A DNA stretch of 33,451 nt from a virus. The first letter of the stretch is position 1. Each line of letters opens with the position of its first letter. Both the position numbers and the translations under genes were made by a program. The stretch lies in the IMG/VR virus record IMGVR_UViG_3300010413_000107, positions 1 to 33,451 of that record; one strand, 5' to 3'. Below, piece after piece: positions 1 to 7,737 of this stretch. Below the pieces are notes generated by a model. The model did no database searches. It saw only the letters and a program-made list of their open reading frames with translations, and was not told the origin of the DNA.

Positions 1-2998
1 AGGACTGAGTTGTTGTGGTTGAGCTGGTTGTTGTTGTAGTCGTTGTGGACGTAGTAGACGTTTCACCAGGCTCAGTCGTAGTTGTGGTACTAAAGGTTGA
101 TGTGGTCGTAGACGTAGTACTCGTAGTCGAGGACGTTGTCTCGCTCGTGGTGGTACTGCTAAAGGTTGATGTTGTCGAGGACGTAGTCGTGGACGTGGTG
201 GTACTGGTCGTAGTCGAGGACGATGTCGATGTTTCTGTACTTGTGGTCGTGGATGTGGTAGTACTGGTCGTGCTTGACGTGGTTGTTGTCAAAGTTGACG
301 TAGTCGTGGACGTGGTGGTACTTGACGTGGACGTAGTTGTACTTGACGTGGAACTGGTAGTCTCACTCGTGGTTGTTGTGCTGAATGTAGATGTTGTGGA
401 GCTTGTGGTAGTCGTAGTAGTCGTGGATGAAGTACTTGTCTCACCAGGCTCCGTTGTGGTTGTTGTGCTGAAAGTTGACGTTGAAGACATCGTACTCGTA
501 GTCGAGGACGATGTAGTGGACGTTGTCGAAGACGTGGTTGACGTAGTCGTAATTGACGTTGTCGAGGTCGTGGATGAGGTACTCGAAGTTGAGGTTGTAC
601 TCGTAGTCGTGGTCGTGGTCGAGAATGTTGTAGTAGAACTGATTGTACTTGTGGTGGATGAAGTCGTGGTTGACGTAGTCGTGGTTGTAGTACTTGTAGT
701 GGTCGTAGCACCAGTATCCCAATTCAAAATAACGATACCAGAATCATTACTACTATTGGTAATATCTGTCCAGTCACAAGAAATAGCATCAGTAGAATTA
801 TACCGCTGAATAAGGGCAGTTGCTCCACCAGGCGTAACACTTCCCTGATAATATTCAACCTCATCAAGTGTAAAATCCCCACTTGGAGTTGGGTCTGTCA
901 CTTGATCGTAAATATTAACAACTGATAGTATCCAATCCCCAACTTGATCTGGAGTAGCACTACCAGTAGTAATATCAGTATCAAGGCTGTAATCCGCTAT
1001 TGGATCAACTTGAGATACGCCACTTAAAGCATACACGAATACAGAACTAAAAGATGTGTTTACTGTGAATGTATGACCACTACCTACTGTTGGATTTAAG
1101 CAGTAATAGAACGTAACATACTGACCACCAGTTGTATCTGATGGTCCAAGCTCGGTCCAACTATTACCTTTACTATCTTCAAAACTGTGGGTTACATTAT
1201 AAAACGCAACGCCCACAATTATAAAATCAGCTCCAGTAGTGTCTATTGCTCCAGTGACATTAGCAGTAGCCCCAGAAGCCTTTACTTGAGCAACTATGTC
1301 AATAAGAGGGGCAGGAGGACCAGTAGTAGTCGTAGTCGAGGTTGTCGAGGTCGTGGTACTCGAAGTTGTAGACGACCGTGTAGTCGTGGACGTGGTACTC
1401 GAAGTTGAGGTTGTACTCGAAGTTGAGGATGTAGTAGTTGAAGACTTAGTAACCGTAGTCGTGGACGTGGTACTCGTAGTCGAGGTTGTCGAGGTCGTAG
1501 TTGTAGGTTGTTTCGTGGGTTCTTCATAAGTGTCAGTCCTAATGGTGATATTATCAATGAAGCCCTCAACTGTTTGAGAGTCCCCACCAAACATACCTAC
1601 CATTAATTCATCTACTGTCCACGATTGAGCGGAACCAGTAATACCACCAGAACCTATCACATCACCATTTATTTTAGCTTCCCAAGTGTAATCACTTAAA
1701 TCCCATTTTAATTGAAATACATAACGACTACCTACTCTAAGTTTTGGTCCAGGTATATAATTAGAAGTCCCATCATGACTAACCACAATTTGAACAATAG
1801 CATCCCCAGCACCTTTATAAAGCATAAATTGTCCGGGGCTATTGACACCGCCAGCACCATACAATCTTAGAAAATACTTCTCATTTCCACCGGTAGTAAT
1901 ACCACTTCCATGATGATATTCAGCGGTCACAAAAACTGTGCTAAGATTTCCTAAACCAAGATGTTCTACATAAGCATCTCTCCTTGTGCTTGAATCGTCA
2001 TAACATTGAGCCCTCAAACATTGACTATCCCACCCTTGAGGATATCCCAAATTAGATGTTGCATAATCCTCATCCATGACACAGTTAGCATGTTCAAGCG
2101 TCTCTCCCTCGCTCCATGTTTCTTCATACCCTGAACCTTCAAATCTTTCATCCCAAACAACCGCAGGTACTGGTTCAGTTGTGGTTGTAGAGGTCGTAGT
2201 ACTGGTGGTTGTCGAGGTCGTACTACTTGAGGACGTAGTACTTGAGGTCATAGTACTGGTGGTTGTAGAGGACGTACTACTGGTGGTTGAAGTCGTAGAC
2301 GAGGTCGTAGACGAAGACACCGTTGAGGACGTAGTACTCGTAGTCGAGGACGTACTACTGGTGGTTGAAGTCGTAGACGAGGTCGTAGACGAAGACACCG
2401 TTGAGGACGTAGTACTCGTAGTCGAGGACGTGGTAGTTGTAGTACTTGTAGTGGACGTTATTGAATAAATTGTAACTGTGGAAGCAACGGTGTTATTTAA
2501 TGGTGTATTACCATTGGTTACGTTGACTACCCTAAAAGAATAGACACCTCCTGCAACAGCATTTTCTGGGGATAGTCCCCATTGAGCTTCAATCCAGTCG
2601 CCAGAAGATATACTCAAAGTACCTGAATCTGGGAGAGTATTATCACTCTCATTCATGCGGGCAGTGCCAGTCCCACCGCAACCTGCGGGAGCTGTGGCAA
2701 TTCTCAGAGTTCCAGTACCATCATCAGAAGCTATCCCACTTACATCAGTCCAACATATTTCTGAGACATCTGAAACATCATTCCAACCCAAAGCATCACG
2801 TTGCCATTGAAGTTTTACTTGGGCGGCATTGGGAGCTTTATTACATGCTAAAGTTAAAGAATACCCAATTTGAACACACAGAATAAACTTATCAGTTGTT
2901 AGCCAATCAGTAAAAACGCCATTATCAGCAGTTTGTCCAGTCCAGTCTTCACCGGCAAGACGAGAGTTGGCGTGGGTATCAATGTAATAAGTTCCCAT
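1..2998 (-). CDS. Large modular tail fibre/adhesin with Ser/Thr linkers (3' end outside window)
   Basis: The frame opens with ATG at 2998 and stays open to the left edge, at least 999 codons, so the protein is partial. Three beta-rich modules are separated by tracts made almost only of Ser and Thr. Module 1 is residues 1-178. Linker 1 is about 179-273. Module 2 (275-494) looks like a concanavalin A/LamG-type lectin sandwich, judged from its alternating beta pattern and a closing segment with FIDNITIRTDT. Linker 2 is about 495-561. Module 3 (562-764) is another beta-sandwich-like domain. The last tract runs from about 765 to the edge, over 230 residues, broken by two TEPGET motifs. Position after the lysis cassette, size and lectin-like module suggest a host- or matrix-binding fibre. 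That role is inferred; the long open frame and domain/linker layout are read directly. Plus-strand open frames here rich in Val are only the complement of the Ser/Thr codons. Confidence 0.8.
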   Translation of the reverse strand, partial: MGTYYIDTHANSRLAGEDWTGQTADNGVFTDWLTTDKFILCVQIGYSLTLACNKAPNAAQVKLQWQRDALGWNDVSDVSEICWTDVSGIASDDGTGTLRIATAPAGCGGTGTARMNESDNTLPDSGTLSISSGDWIEAQWGLSPENAVAGGVYSFRVVNVTNGNTPLNNTVASTVTIYSITSTTSTTTTTSSTTSTTSSTVSSSTTSSTTSTTSSTSSTTSTTSSTVSSSTTSSTTSTTSSTSSTTTSTMTSSTTSSSSTTSTTTSTTTSTTTTEPVPAVVWDERFEGSGYEETWSEGETLEHANCVMDEDYATSNLGYPQGWDSQCLRAQCYDDSSTRRDAYVEHLGLGNLSTVFVTAEYHHGSGITTGGNEKYFLRLYGAGGVNSPGQFMLYKGAGDAIVQIVVSHDGTSNYIPGPKLRVGSRYVFQLKWDLSDYTWEAKINGDVIGSGGITGSAQSWTVDELMVGMFGGDSQTVEGFIDNITIRTDTYEEPTKQPTTTTSTTSTTSTTSTTTVTKSSTTTSSTSSTTSTSSTTSTTTRSSTTSSTTTSTTSTTTTTGPPAPLIDIVAQVKASGATANVTGAIDTTGADFIIVGVAFYNVTHSFEDSKGNSWTELGPSDTTGGQYVTFYYCLNPTVGSGHTFTVNTSFSSVFVYALSGVSQVDPIADYSLDTDITTGSATPDQVGDWILSVVNIYDQVTDPTPSGDFTLDEVEYYQGSVTPGGATALIQRYNSTDAISCDWTDITNSSNDSGIVILNWDTGATTTTSTTTTTTSTTTSSTTSTISSTTTFSTTTTTTSTTSTSSTSSTTSTTSITTTSTTSSTTSTTSSSTTSTMSSTSTFSTTTTTEPGETSTSSTTTTTTTSSTTSTFSTTTTSETTSSTSSTTTSTSSTTTSTTTSTLTTTTSSTTSTTTSTTTSTETSTSSSTTTSTTTSTTTSSTTSTFSSTTTSETTSSTTSTTSTTTSTFSTTTTTEPGETSTTSTTTTTTTSSTTTTQS
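2268..2430. repeat. 78-bp in-frame tandem duplication in a Ser/Thr linker
   Basis: Positions 2268-2345 and 2346-2423 are identical 78-bp units, and a third copy starts at 2424 but diverges after a few bases. The unit is 26 codons long, so linker 1 of the left-edge fibre is lengthened without changing frame. Perfect identity in a tract where other Ser/Thr stretches use mixed codons points to a recent slippage or unequal recombination event. Confidence 0.9.
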
Positions 2999-3008
2999 GA
3001 TTTAATTC

Positions 3009-3368
3009 CTATATATCGATTAGGTCATGTTCGATAGTACAGTCTGGCGAATTAGCTTTTAATGGGTCTTGCAAACACCGAAATGGTCTATCAAATTTTG
3101 CTTGACATTTCCACTGACCATGGGCATTTCTTTCAAGCATGTTGCACTTTCCTTCATCGTCATTACCATACGGACTATGAGGATAATCAAGACAACAATC
3201 CCCACAAAAATTGCATCTGACCCGTTTAATTTCTATGGGATTACCTGGCACACGATGAACTAACATTTCCAGGCCAGCAATCAACGAAATTTCCTGATCT
3301 TGAGCCCAATCGGGAAGATTCAAGATCATGTCTTTCACGGCTTTTTTGAATTTAGTATAGCTTGCCAT
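3009..3368 (-). CDS. Cysteine-cluster protein, YkgJ (UPF0153)-like
   Basis: A 119-residue protein with eight Cys at about 52, 55, 58, 59, 75, 88, 98 and 110. The core is CNFCGDCC, the CxxCGxCC signature of the YkgJ-type putative metal/Fe-S cluster family, followed by a second half with WKC and RPFRC. The function of that family is not settled, so only metal binding is inferred. It lies between the secreted 145-residue protein and the large fibre gene, and is read in the same direction. Its ribosome binding site GGGAGA lies six bases before ATG and can be masked by the upstream hairpin element. Confidence 0.65.
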   Translation of the reverse strand: MASYTKFKKAVKDMILNLPDWAQDQEISLIAGLEMLVHRVPGNPIEIKRVRCNFCGDCCLDYPHSPYGNDDEGKCNMLERNAHGQWKCQAKFDRPFRCLQDPLKANSPDCTIEHDLIDI

Positions 3369-3371
3369 TTT

Positions 3372-3406
3372 TAGTCTCCCGGTAGGGAGAGCGAACTCTC
3401 CCTACC
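3372..3406 (-). promoter_or_regulatory. Two mutually exclusive hairpins over a ribosome binding site
   Basis: Read on the minus strand, an 11-bp perfect stem (GGTAGGGAGAG / CTCTCCCTACC, 3396-3406 with 3381-3391) closes a TTCG loop. It is followed at once by the ribosome binding site GGGAGA of the Cys-cluster gene. The 3' arm (TCTCCC) can pair either with the upstream arm, leaving the site free, or with GGGAGA across a four-base TACC loop, hiding it. No U-run follows, so a simple intrinsic terminator is unlikely. A switch or a processing hairpin is inferred. Confidence 0.55.
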
Positions 3407-3424
3407 ATACATTCCCGTCACTAA

Positions 3425-3862
3425 CTACCCTGTACTTGCAGGTTTCAGGTTTCGAATTACCCCGGGAGGTACATAAAACCTTATACCGAAAGGGTCCCCG
3501 GTACCATCTCCATTAACATCCCCTGCTATGTTAGGATCGTCAGACCAACCTACCACACTTTCGAGAGACGTAGAAGCATCAATAATTCTCCAAGTTTTAA
3601 CACCTACATAATACTGCCCCTCATTAGTCAGCGTGATTACAGTTTGAAGTTCTGAACCTCTCCAAACAGAGACAGGATTTGCCTTGTTCGGATCTGTCAA
3701 AGCGTTGGCTATAAAAACTTCATACTCAACAGACCCAGAATCAACTGCAACAGGATCCCATGTAACTGTCGTTTGATTTGCAGTATGCCATGTTAAAGCG
3801 TATAACTGTGTTACAGGAATAAAGAAAAGCAGAACGAACCAGATTAAGAATTTCTTTTTCAT
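3425..3862 (-). CDS. Secreted/periplasmic protein with beta-sandwich-like body
   Basis: From ATG at 3862 the protein is 145 residues and begins MKKKFLIWFVLLFFIPVTQL, a clear signal peptide ending near YALT. The mature part looks like a fibronectin III-like strand pattern (TVTWDPV...YEVFI...YVGVKTW). It ends with DVNGDGTGD, which resembles a dockerin/EF-hand-type calcium loop. An upstream TTG at 3877 is in frame, but it sits inside the ribosome binding site GGAGGTAACGTCA, so ATG at 3862 is preferred. It stands between the lysis cassette and the Cys-cluster gene. An exported phage protein here could be a host-surface modifier or moron, but no function is assigned. Confidence 0.65.
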   Translation of the reverse strand: MKKKFLIWFVLLFFIPVTQLYALTWHTANQTTVTWDPVAVDSGSVEYEVFIANALTDPNKANPVSVWRGSELQTVITLTNEGQYYVGVKTWRIIDASTSLESVVGWSDDPNIAGDVNGDGTGDPFGIRFYVPPGVIRNLKPASTG

Positions 3863-3989
3863 TGACGTTACCTCCAAAATAAGTTAATATTTGTTTTAGA
3901 CTTGGGGACTTCGCTATATTGGCAAGGTAATTGCGATTACTCATTTAATCGACTTATTGTCCGCCGTTGCCATAGCTAAGCCCCCTTGT

Positions 3990-4175
3990 CTATTCTGGAA
4001 TGTCAGGTAAGGGTGTAGCCACGTTCTTATTGAACCGTTCTCGTTCAGAGTTGAGTAACTCCTCGAGCTGTTCATCAGTTAATCCCGCCTGACGTCCAGA
4101 AGCGAAGTAGATTTGTAAACCTAACTTCGCAAGCTCCGTAAGGGCTGCTACTGTTACCGAAACCGCTGGTGCCAT
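3990..4175 (-). CDS. Small lysis-region protein of unknown function
   Basis: A 61-residue protein with a strong ribosome binding site (GAAAGGAGGTGTTTACATG). The N-terminal half is apolar and helical (VTVAALTELAKLGLQIYFAS). The second half is charged (DEQLEELLNSERERFNKN). It follows the lipoprotein gene by about 20 bases and so belongs to the lysis cassette. An accessory lysis or membrane-associated role is possible but not shown by any recognised motif. Confidence 0.6.
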   Translation of the reverse strand: MAPAVSVTVAALTELAKLGLQIYFASGRQAGLTDEQLEELLNSERERFNKNVATPLPDIPE

Positions 4176-4195
4176 GTAAACACCTCCTTTCTTCC

Positions 4196-4549
4196 TTATT
4201 GCACAACCATTGTCTGGAGTTGTGTTAGAAGATTATAGATTTGCTGTTCCTGTGCAAGTGTTGGATTACCAAGCTGAACTCCTTGATCGTATGCAGGAAT
4301 CAAAAGTTGCAACGTTTCAAGAATAGGCTTTTTAGATCGCAACACTTTCTTCTGACCCTCTGTCAGATTAGGATTAGCTGCCATTATCATGTAGTCCTCG
4401 TGCTGTGCGTTGTAGACCTGGTACATATACGCCAATTTCTGCTTAGGTGTCATTTCAGACCACGAGGGCGCATTTTTAGCAGTACACGCCGATAATAGCA
4501 GTAAAAGGATTAAGAGTAAAGACACGATTGTAAATTTTTTTCTAACCAT
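4196..4549 (-). CDS. Lipoprotein of the lysis cassette (outer-spanin candidate)
   Basis: From ATG at 4549 the protein is about 117 residues: MVRKKFTIV, then a Leu-rich core and the lipobox LLSAC, so a lipid-modified Cys is expected at the mature N-terminus. The rest is polar and helical. Two in-frame starts further upstream exist, but GGAGG lies eight bases before 4549, making it the best start. It overlaps the 3' end of the holin-like gene by a few bases, the coupling expected of a lysis operon. Outer spanins of phages of Gram-negative hosts are lipoproteins in this position. This one is longer than many of them and has no strong family signature, so the spanin call is inference. Confidence 0.6.
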   Translation of the reverse strand: MVRKKFTIVSLLLILLLLLSACTAKNAPSWSEMTPKQKLAYMYQVYNAQHEDYMIMAANPNLTEGQKKVLRSKKPILETLQLLIPAYDQGVQLGNPTLAQEQQIYNLLTQLQTMVVQ

Positions 4550-4850
4550 CACTACTACCTCCCTTACCATTTAGTTGTTTCACTTGTAGCTCCAAACTCT
4601 CCTTGTCTGTTTGTGCCTTTGAACTTCTAAAAGCCCAAACAACGATAGGATAAATTACGGAACCAAGCAAAAAACCAAGAATAGTGTCAACTATTCTCAT
4701 GTTCTCTTGTGGAACATGAGTAAAGGTTACTCCATAGAAGTAACCCGACACCAAGAGAATGATAATAGTTGAGAAGATCATCTCAAACAATCCTCTTTTT
4801 TTCACGATTGGTTTTTTGCCTTCCTTAGCCGACGTTTTACTATCTTCCAT
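4542..4850 (-). CDS. Holin candidate, two membrane segments
   Basis: A 102-residue protein with a basic N-terminus (KKPIVKKRG), two hydrophobic segments at about residues 21-42 and 53-74, and a charged, Lys-rich C-terminus. Size, topology and position directly after the endolysin gene fit a class II-type holin that would let the endolysin reach the cell wall. The ribosome binding site GGAGGTTTGAA precedes ATG. No holin family could be confirmed by eye. Confidence 0.6.
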   Translation of the reverse strand: MEDSKTSAKEGKKPIVKKRGLFEMIFSTIIILLVSGYFYGVTFTHVPQENMRIVDTILGFLLGSVIYPIVVWAFRSSKAQTDKESLELQVKQLNGKGGSSDG

Positions 4851-4861
4851 TTCAAACCTCC

Positions 4862-5299
4862 TTAGGGATGAATTAATTTAACGCCCAGCTTCTTCTTATC
4901 GTGATTTCTACAATCAATATGAAGCCAAGTAACGTCTAATTCGATTGCGGTTATATATTTAAACGCATACTTATCGTTACTTCGAATATCGAGCCTGACC
5001 TCTTCCGCTTCAACGTTTTTGAATTTACAATCTAATGCTCTTCCAAATCTGTGCTGACTAAAAACAGCACCAACGGTACAGTTATGCGGTCTAAATCCTC
5101 GATAATTATTTGCATTGTCAGTTCTCCACAACCAATCATTGACCACCATAGTACCATACCGTTCTCGAAGCATGTCGGCTGTAAAGAGGATTCTGTTATC
5201 GATTAATATCCACATCATATCCCCAAGTTGTGGATAAACTTCTTTGTAGTAATCTCGGGGAAACATTTCTTGCAGTTTAAAATATTTAGGAATATACAT
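4862..5299 (-). CDS. Endolysin, M15-family zinc peptidase (D,D- or L,D-peptidase type)
   Basis: The protein (145 residues from ATG) carries the M15/hedgehog-type motifs. SQHRFGRALD (about 81-90) matches SxHxxGxAxD, supplying the zinc ligands His and Asp. VTWLHIDCRN (about 123-132) matches WxHxD, supplying the third ligand. Such enzymes cleave peptide bonds in peptidoglycan stem peptides. No cell-wall binding domain or export signal is visible, so delivery by the neighbouring holin is expected. The ATG at 5299 overlaps the upstream stop (TGATG). GTG at 5302 is an alternative start adding one residue. Confidence 0.85.
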   Translation of the reverse strand: MYIPKYFKLQEMFPRDYYKEVYPQLGDMMWILIDNRILFTADMLRERYGTMVVNDWLWRTDNANNYRGFRPHNCTVGAVFSQHRFGRALDCKFKNVEAEEVRLDIRSNDKYAFKYITAIELDVTWLHIDCRNHDKKKLGVKLIHP

Positions 5300-5763
5300 C
5301 ACCTTTTCTTCCTGTTAAAGTTAGAATCATCGTTCATAGGATACTTATTAACATGCTTAAAAACTTGATCCATAAGTATCTTCTGTTCACTTGTGACCTC
5401 ATCAACACGTTTGATAAGCTGGTTCGTTTCACCTTCATGCTTACTCAAATCAGCCTTAATCTCAAACTTTACAATTTCCAGATTCCTTCTCATTTCTCCA
5501 ACTGAGGTGTACGTTGACAGTTGCATTCCTAACATAAAAATCAGTACAGTAATCAGTACAGAGACCAAGACATAGAACGGTTTTACTTTCAATCTCGTAT
5601 CAACCTCCTTAAATAGTTTTTCCGTCGTGTCGCATTGACGATTCAGCTTCGTGCAAACAAATTCCAAGTCTTTTGTCGCCTTTATCAAGTCCTCTCTAAG
5701 ACCTGGATGCTGGTCACAAAGTTCGCATTTTCGAATGCCTGATTGATCTTTTTCATCAGTCAA
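5299..5763 (-). CDS. Single-pass membrane coiled-coil protein of the lysis region
   Basis: A 154-residue protein with a cytoplasmic-type N-terminal part containing four Cys (13, 16, 37, 44), one membrane segment at about 61-83, and a helical, heptad-like C-terminal half ending in a basic tail (NFNRKKR). The start is TTG, preceded by AAAGGAGGTGATATAAC, one of the strongest ribosome binding sites in the window; there is no in-frame ATG nearby. The gene is translationally coupled to the endolysin by TGATG. It could be a holin partner or inner-membrane spanin-like component, but the long N-terminal region is unlike Rz. Confidence 0.6.
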   Translation of the reverse strand: MTDEKDQSGIRKCELCDQHPGLREDLIKATKDLEFVCTKLNRQCDTTEKLFKEVDTRLKVKPFYVLVSVLITVLIFMLGMQLSTYTSVGEMRRNLEIVKFEIKADLSKHEGETNQLIKRVDEVTSEQKILMDQVFKHVNKYPMNDDSNFNRKKR

Positions 5764-5780
5764 GTTATATCACCTCCTTT

Positions 5781-6065
5781 CTATACCGTAGAGACCACAA
5801 CTGTGGTCGTGTTTACGTTTGTTCCCCCTGCGACAGGCGGGTAAGTTGTCGTGGTTGATGATGTAGCCGTCGTAGTCGTTGAGGAGGTTGTTGTTGATTG
5901 TGTGTTCGTTGTGGTAGTAGAGGACGTTGTGGAACTCATAGTGGTTGTCGTTCTCTCGTCTAACCACTCGATTGTCTGATACGTCACACGAACATTAGGG
6001 GAATTAAAATCTTCTTCCAAATATTCTATGGACGTATAAGTATTTCTAACTGTGACATTAGGCAT
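5781..6065 (-). CDS. Short fibre-region protein dominated by a Ser/Thr tract
   Basis: A 94-residue protein. Residues 1-38 form a small repeat-like unit: NVTVRNTY..IEYLEEDFNSP is echoed by NVRVTYQTIEWLDE. Residues about 39-77 are nearly all Thr/Ser. The end (PPVAGGTNVNTTTVVVSTV) is again beta-prone. The ribosome binding site is weak (AGGAAATATAA). It lies ten bases after the lectin-like fibre gene and is probably a minor surface component. The duplicated N-terminal unit and the tract are directly visible; the role is inferred. Confidence 0.6.
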   Translation of the reverse strand: MPNVTVRNTYTSIEYLEEDFNSPNVRVTYQTIEWLDERTTTTMSSTTSSTTTTNTQSTTTSSTTTTATSSTTTTYPPVAGGTNVNTTTVVVSTV

Positions 6066-6074
6066 TTATATTTC

Positions 6075-7142
6075 CTAAGGTGCTGTTGTCGTAGTCGTGG
6101 AAGTTGTACTTGTCGTGGTAGTTCCAAGATAAGTTGCTTCTATCCCAGCTTCCATACTATTTAATTTTGCTTGTGTCCAGGGGTTGGAATCATTGGGATC
6201 ATCATCCCAACAGTCAAAGATAAAACTATATGTTGCTCCTAATGTTCTTTCTCCTACTGACGCACTATAATCGGAGCCTCCTTGTCTAACAAAATGTCTT
6301 ACTTTACCCGGAGCAATATCTCCATATCTCTTTACCATTGACTTAATCTGCATGCCTTTAATAACGTTCGCTGATGGGGCAGTTATTGTATAGGAGTCTT
6401 TCTGTCCTTCTGTATCGGATTCATTATAAGATGAATCTCCATCTGGAGCTACTTCATCAATTTCAACATAATGATCCCCAGCACCAAGAGGAGACCACTC
6501 AGTATAACTACCGTCAGCGTCAGGCATTACCCCTAACACCTTGCAAGGACCATGTCTTGTGTCGCTGTCAATATAAAAATCATTGAAGTAAGTCACCCAT
6601 CCAAGATTATAAACTCCAGCTAAATAAACTCGATCAATTAAATTTGTGCCCTTACTTGTATCCACAGACGTGTACTCTGCTGAAAGTTCATTGTCTATCC
6701 AAACTCTAAATTCTCCAGTAGTATCGTGTATTTTAGCGTACACTTCCATATAATGCCAAGTATAGTTTTGATAAGGAATACTACCCGCCGCACCAAGAAC
6801 CGCACTATTAAAACGAACTCCAAGTGGATAACGGGCGGTGTTCCAACACACATTACAATGAATTGTACTCTGGTAAGCGAATCCAACAAAGCAATGGTTT
6901 GTCCAATATGATGGATCAGTAGCAGTATTGACGTAAAAAGAAAACCCCACATACATGTCCGCTCTCGCAAGAGAAGCAGGCAGAATTAATATTTGATCCG
7001 CTGTATTTGTTCTAAACGAAGATTGGGAATGTGGACTTCTATAAATACCAGTACTTATTTGAAGATTATTACTTCCATTCCACAACGTTCTATGATTAGC
7101 TGTGTCTATATTTTGAAAGCTATCCAGAAATAATAAAGCCAT
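6075..7142 (-). CDS. Lectin-like (concanavalin/LamG-type) fibre protein with Ser/Thr tail
   Basis: A 355-residue protein. Residues 1-200 have the layout of a concanavalin A-like jelly-roll: an opening LFLDSFQN, a central WHYMEVYAKI and FRVWIDNEL, and a closing FNDFYIDSD. Residues 200-335 are a second domain rich in acidic loops. The last residues are TTTTSTTSTTTTTAP. Such domains bind glycans or act as structural caps in phage tail fibres. The gene is read just after another Ser/Thr-tailed gene, with its AGGAG ribosome binding site overlapping that gene's stop region, so the two are coupled. It is most likely a receptor-binding or decoration protein of the tail tip. Confidence 0.72.
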   Translation of the reverse strand: MALLFLDSFQNIDTANHRTLWNGSNNLQISTGIYRSPHSQSSFRTNTADQILILPASLARADMYVGFSFYVNTATDPSYWTNHCFVGFAYQSTIHCNVCWNTARYPLGVRFNSAVLGAAGSIPYQNYTWHYMEVYAKIHDTTGEFRVWIDNELSAEYTSVDTSKGTNLIDRVYLAGVYNLGWVTYFNDFYIDSDTRHGPCKVLGVMPDADGSYTEWSPLGAGDHYVEIDEVAPDGDSSYNESDTEGQKDSYTITAPSANVIKGMQIKSMVKRYGDIAPGKVRHFVRQGGSDYSASVGERTLGATYSFIFDCWDDDPNDSNPWTQAKLNSMEAGIEATYLGTTTTSTTSTTTTTAP

Positions 7143-7152
7143 TATATCTCTC

Positions 7153-7737
7153 CTATGCCGTAGTGGTTGTAGATGTAGTACTACTTGTTGAGGAAGTAGT
7201 TGTACTGGATGTAGTCGTTACGGTATAAACGTTCCTTGTTCCTGCAAGACACCAAGCAAGGTTTGCTAATGTAGCATCAGGAGAAGCTGGGGCCACGATA
7301 GTTAAAATTTGACCCGGAGTAAATGTCGTATTCAAAGCACAAGCGAAGGTAGCTGTCGTTCCTCCTGCTCCAAATGTAGCTGTCGCAAATTCTACACCGC
7401 CTTTTCTCAAACTAAAGATAGCCGTAGCTGTCGCCGCAACTGACGCTATCATCTTACTCAGAGACATGCCAGCTTCGAACATAACGTTCCTTACAAATGG
7501 AAAACGCATAATGGTAAGACTACCAGTAGGACTACCATTATAAGAACCACCTATATCGTAGGAAGAATCAAAGTATTCAAGAGCAGATTCTCCACTACCG
7601 ACCCTCGGTATCTTGCCCTTTTTTCCAGTAAAGCTACCACCAAAAACAGCATCAAGCTCCGCTAAAGGAGCGTTCATATCGCTGTCTTCATACGTGGTTA
7701 CCCCATCTTGATATGGTGTATGATGATCGGTCGTCAT
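7153..7737 (-). CDS. Tail fibre-region protein with Ser/Thr tail
   Basis: A 194-residue protein. Its start (HHTPYQDGVTTYEDSDMNAPLAE) resembles the attachment segments that open many phage fibre proteins. The middle is small-residue-rich beta structure (about 75-165), and the last ~24 residues are Ser/Thr only, ending TTTTA. The gene overlaps the upstream coiled-coil gene by TAATG. Position after the hub proteins supports a tail-tip or fibre role. The tail's final bases ACTACGGCATAG recur at the end of the connector gene at 20789. Confidence 0.65.
   Translation of the reverse strand: MTTDHHTPYQDGVTTYEDSDMNAPLAELDAVFGGSFTGKKGKIPRVGSGESALEYFDSSYDIGGSYNGSPTGSLTIMRFPFVRNVMFEAGMSLSKMIASVAATATAIFSLRKGGVEFATATFGAGGTTATFACALNTTFTPGQILTIVAPASPDATLANLAWCLAGTRNVYTVTTTSSTTTSSTSSTTSTTTTA

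Noticed and set aside
289-711. Minus-strand Arg/Pro/Gln-rich and Tyr/Asp/Asn-rich open frames within the left Ser/Thr tract
   Set aside because: They are off-frame readings of the same repeats. The frame with the start at 2998 runs through without stops and gives the Ser/Thr linkers.
15-809. Long Val/Asp-rich plus-strand open frame (also at 1296-1529 and 2076-2468)
   Set aside because: It is the complement of Ser/Thr codons of the left-edge fibre gene; it has no ribosome binding site and its composition is explained entirely by the opposite strand.
3741-3944. 67-residue minus-strand frame (MSNRNYLANIAKSPSLK...) preceded by a 10-codon frame with an ATGA overlap
   Set aside because: More than half of it lies inside the secreted-protein gene in another frame and it has no ribosome binding site of its own. 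The short leader with AAGGGGG is suggestive but not enough to call a gene.
1-7737. Diversity-generating retroelement acting on the fibre genes
   Set aside because: No reverse transcriptase and no template/variable repeat pair with adenine-specific differences was seen; the repeats are simple Ser/Thr tracts.
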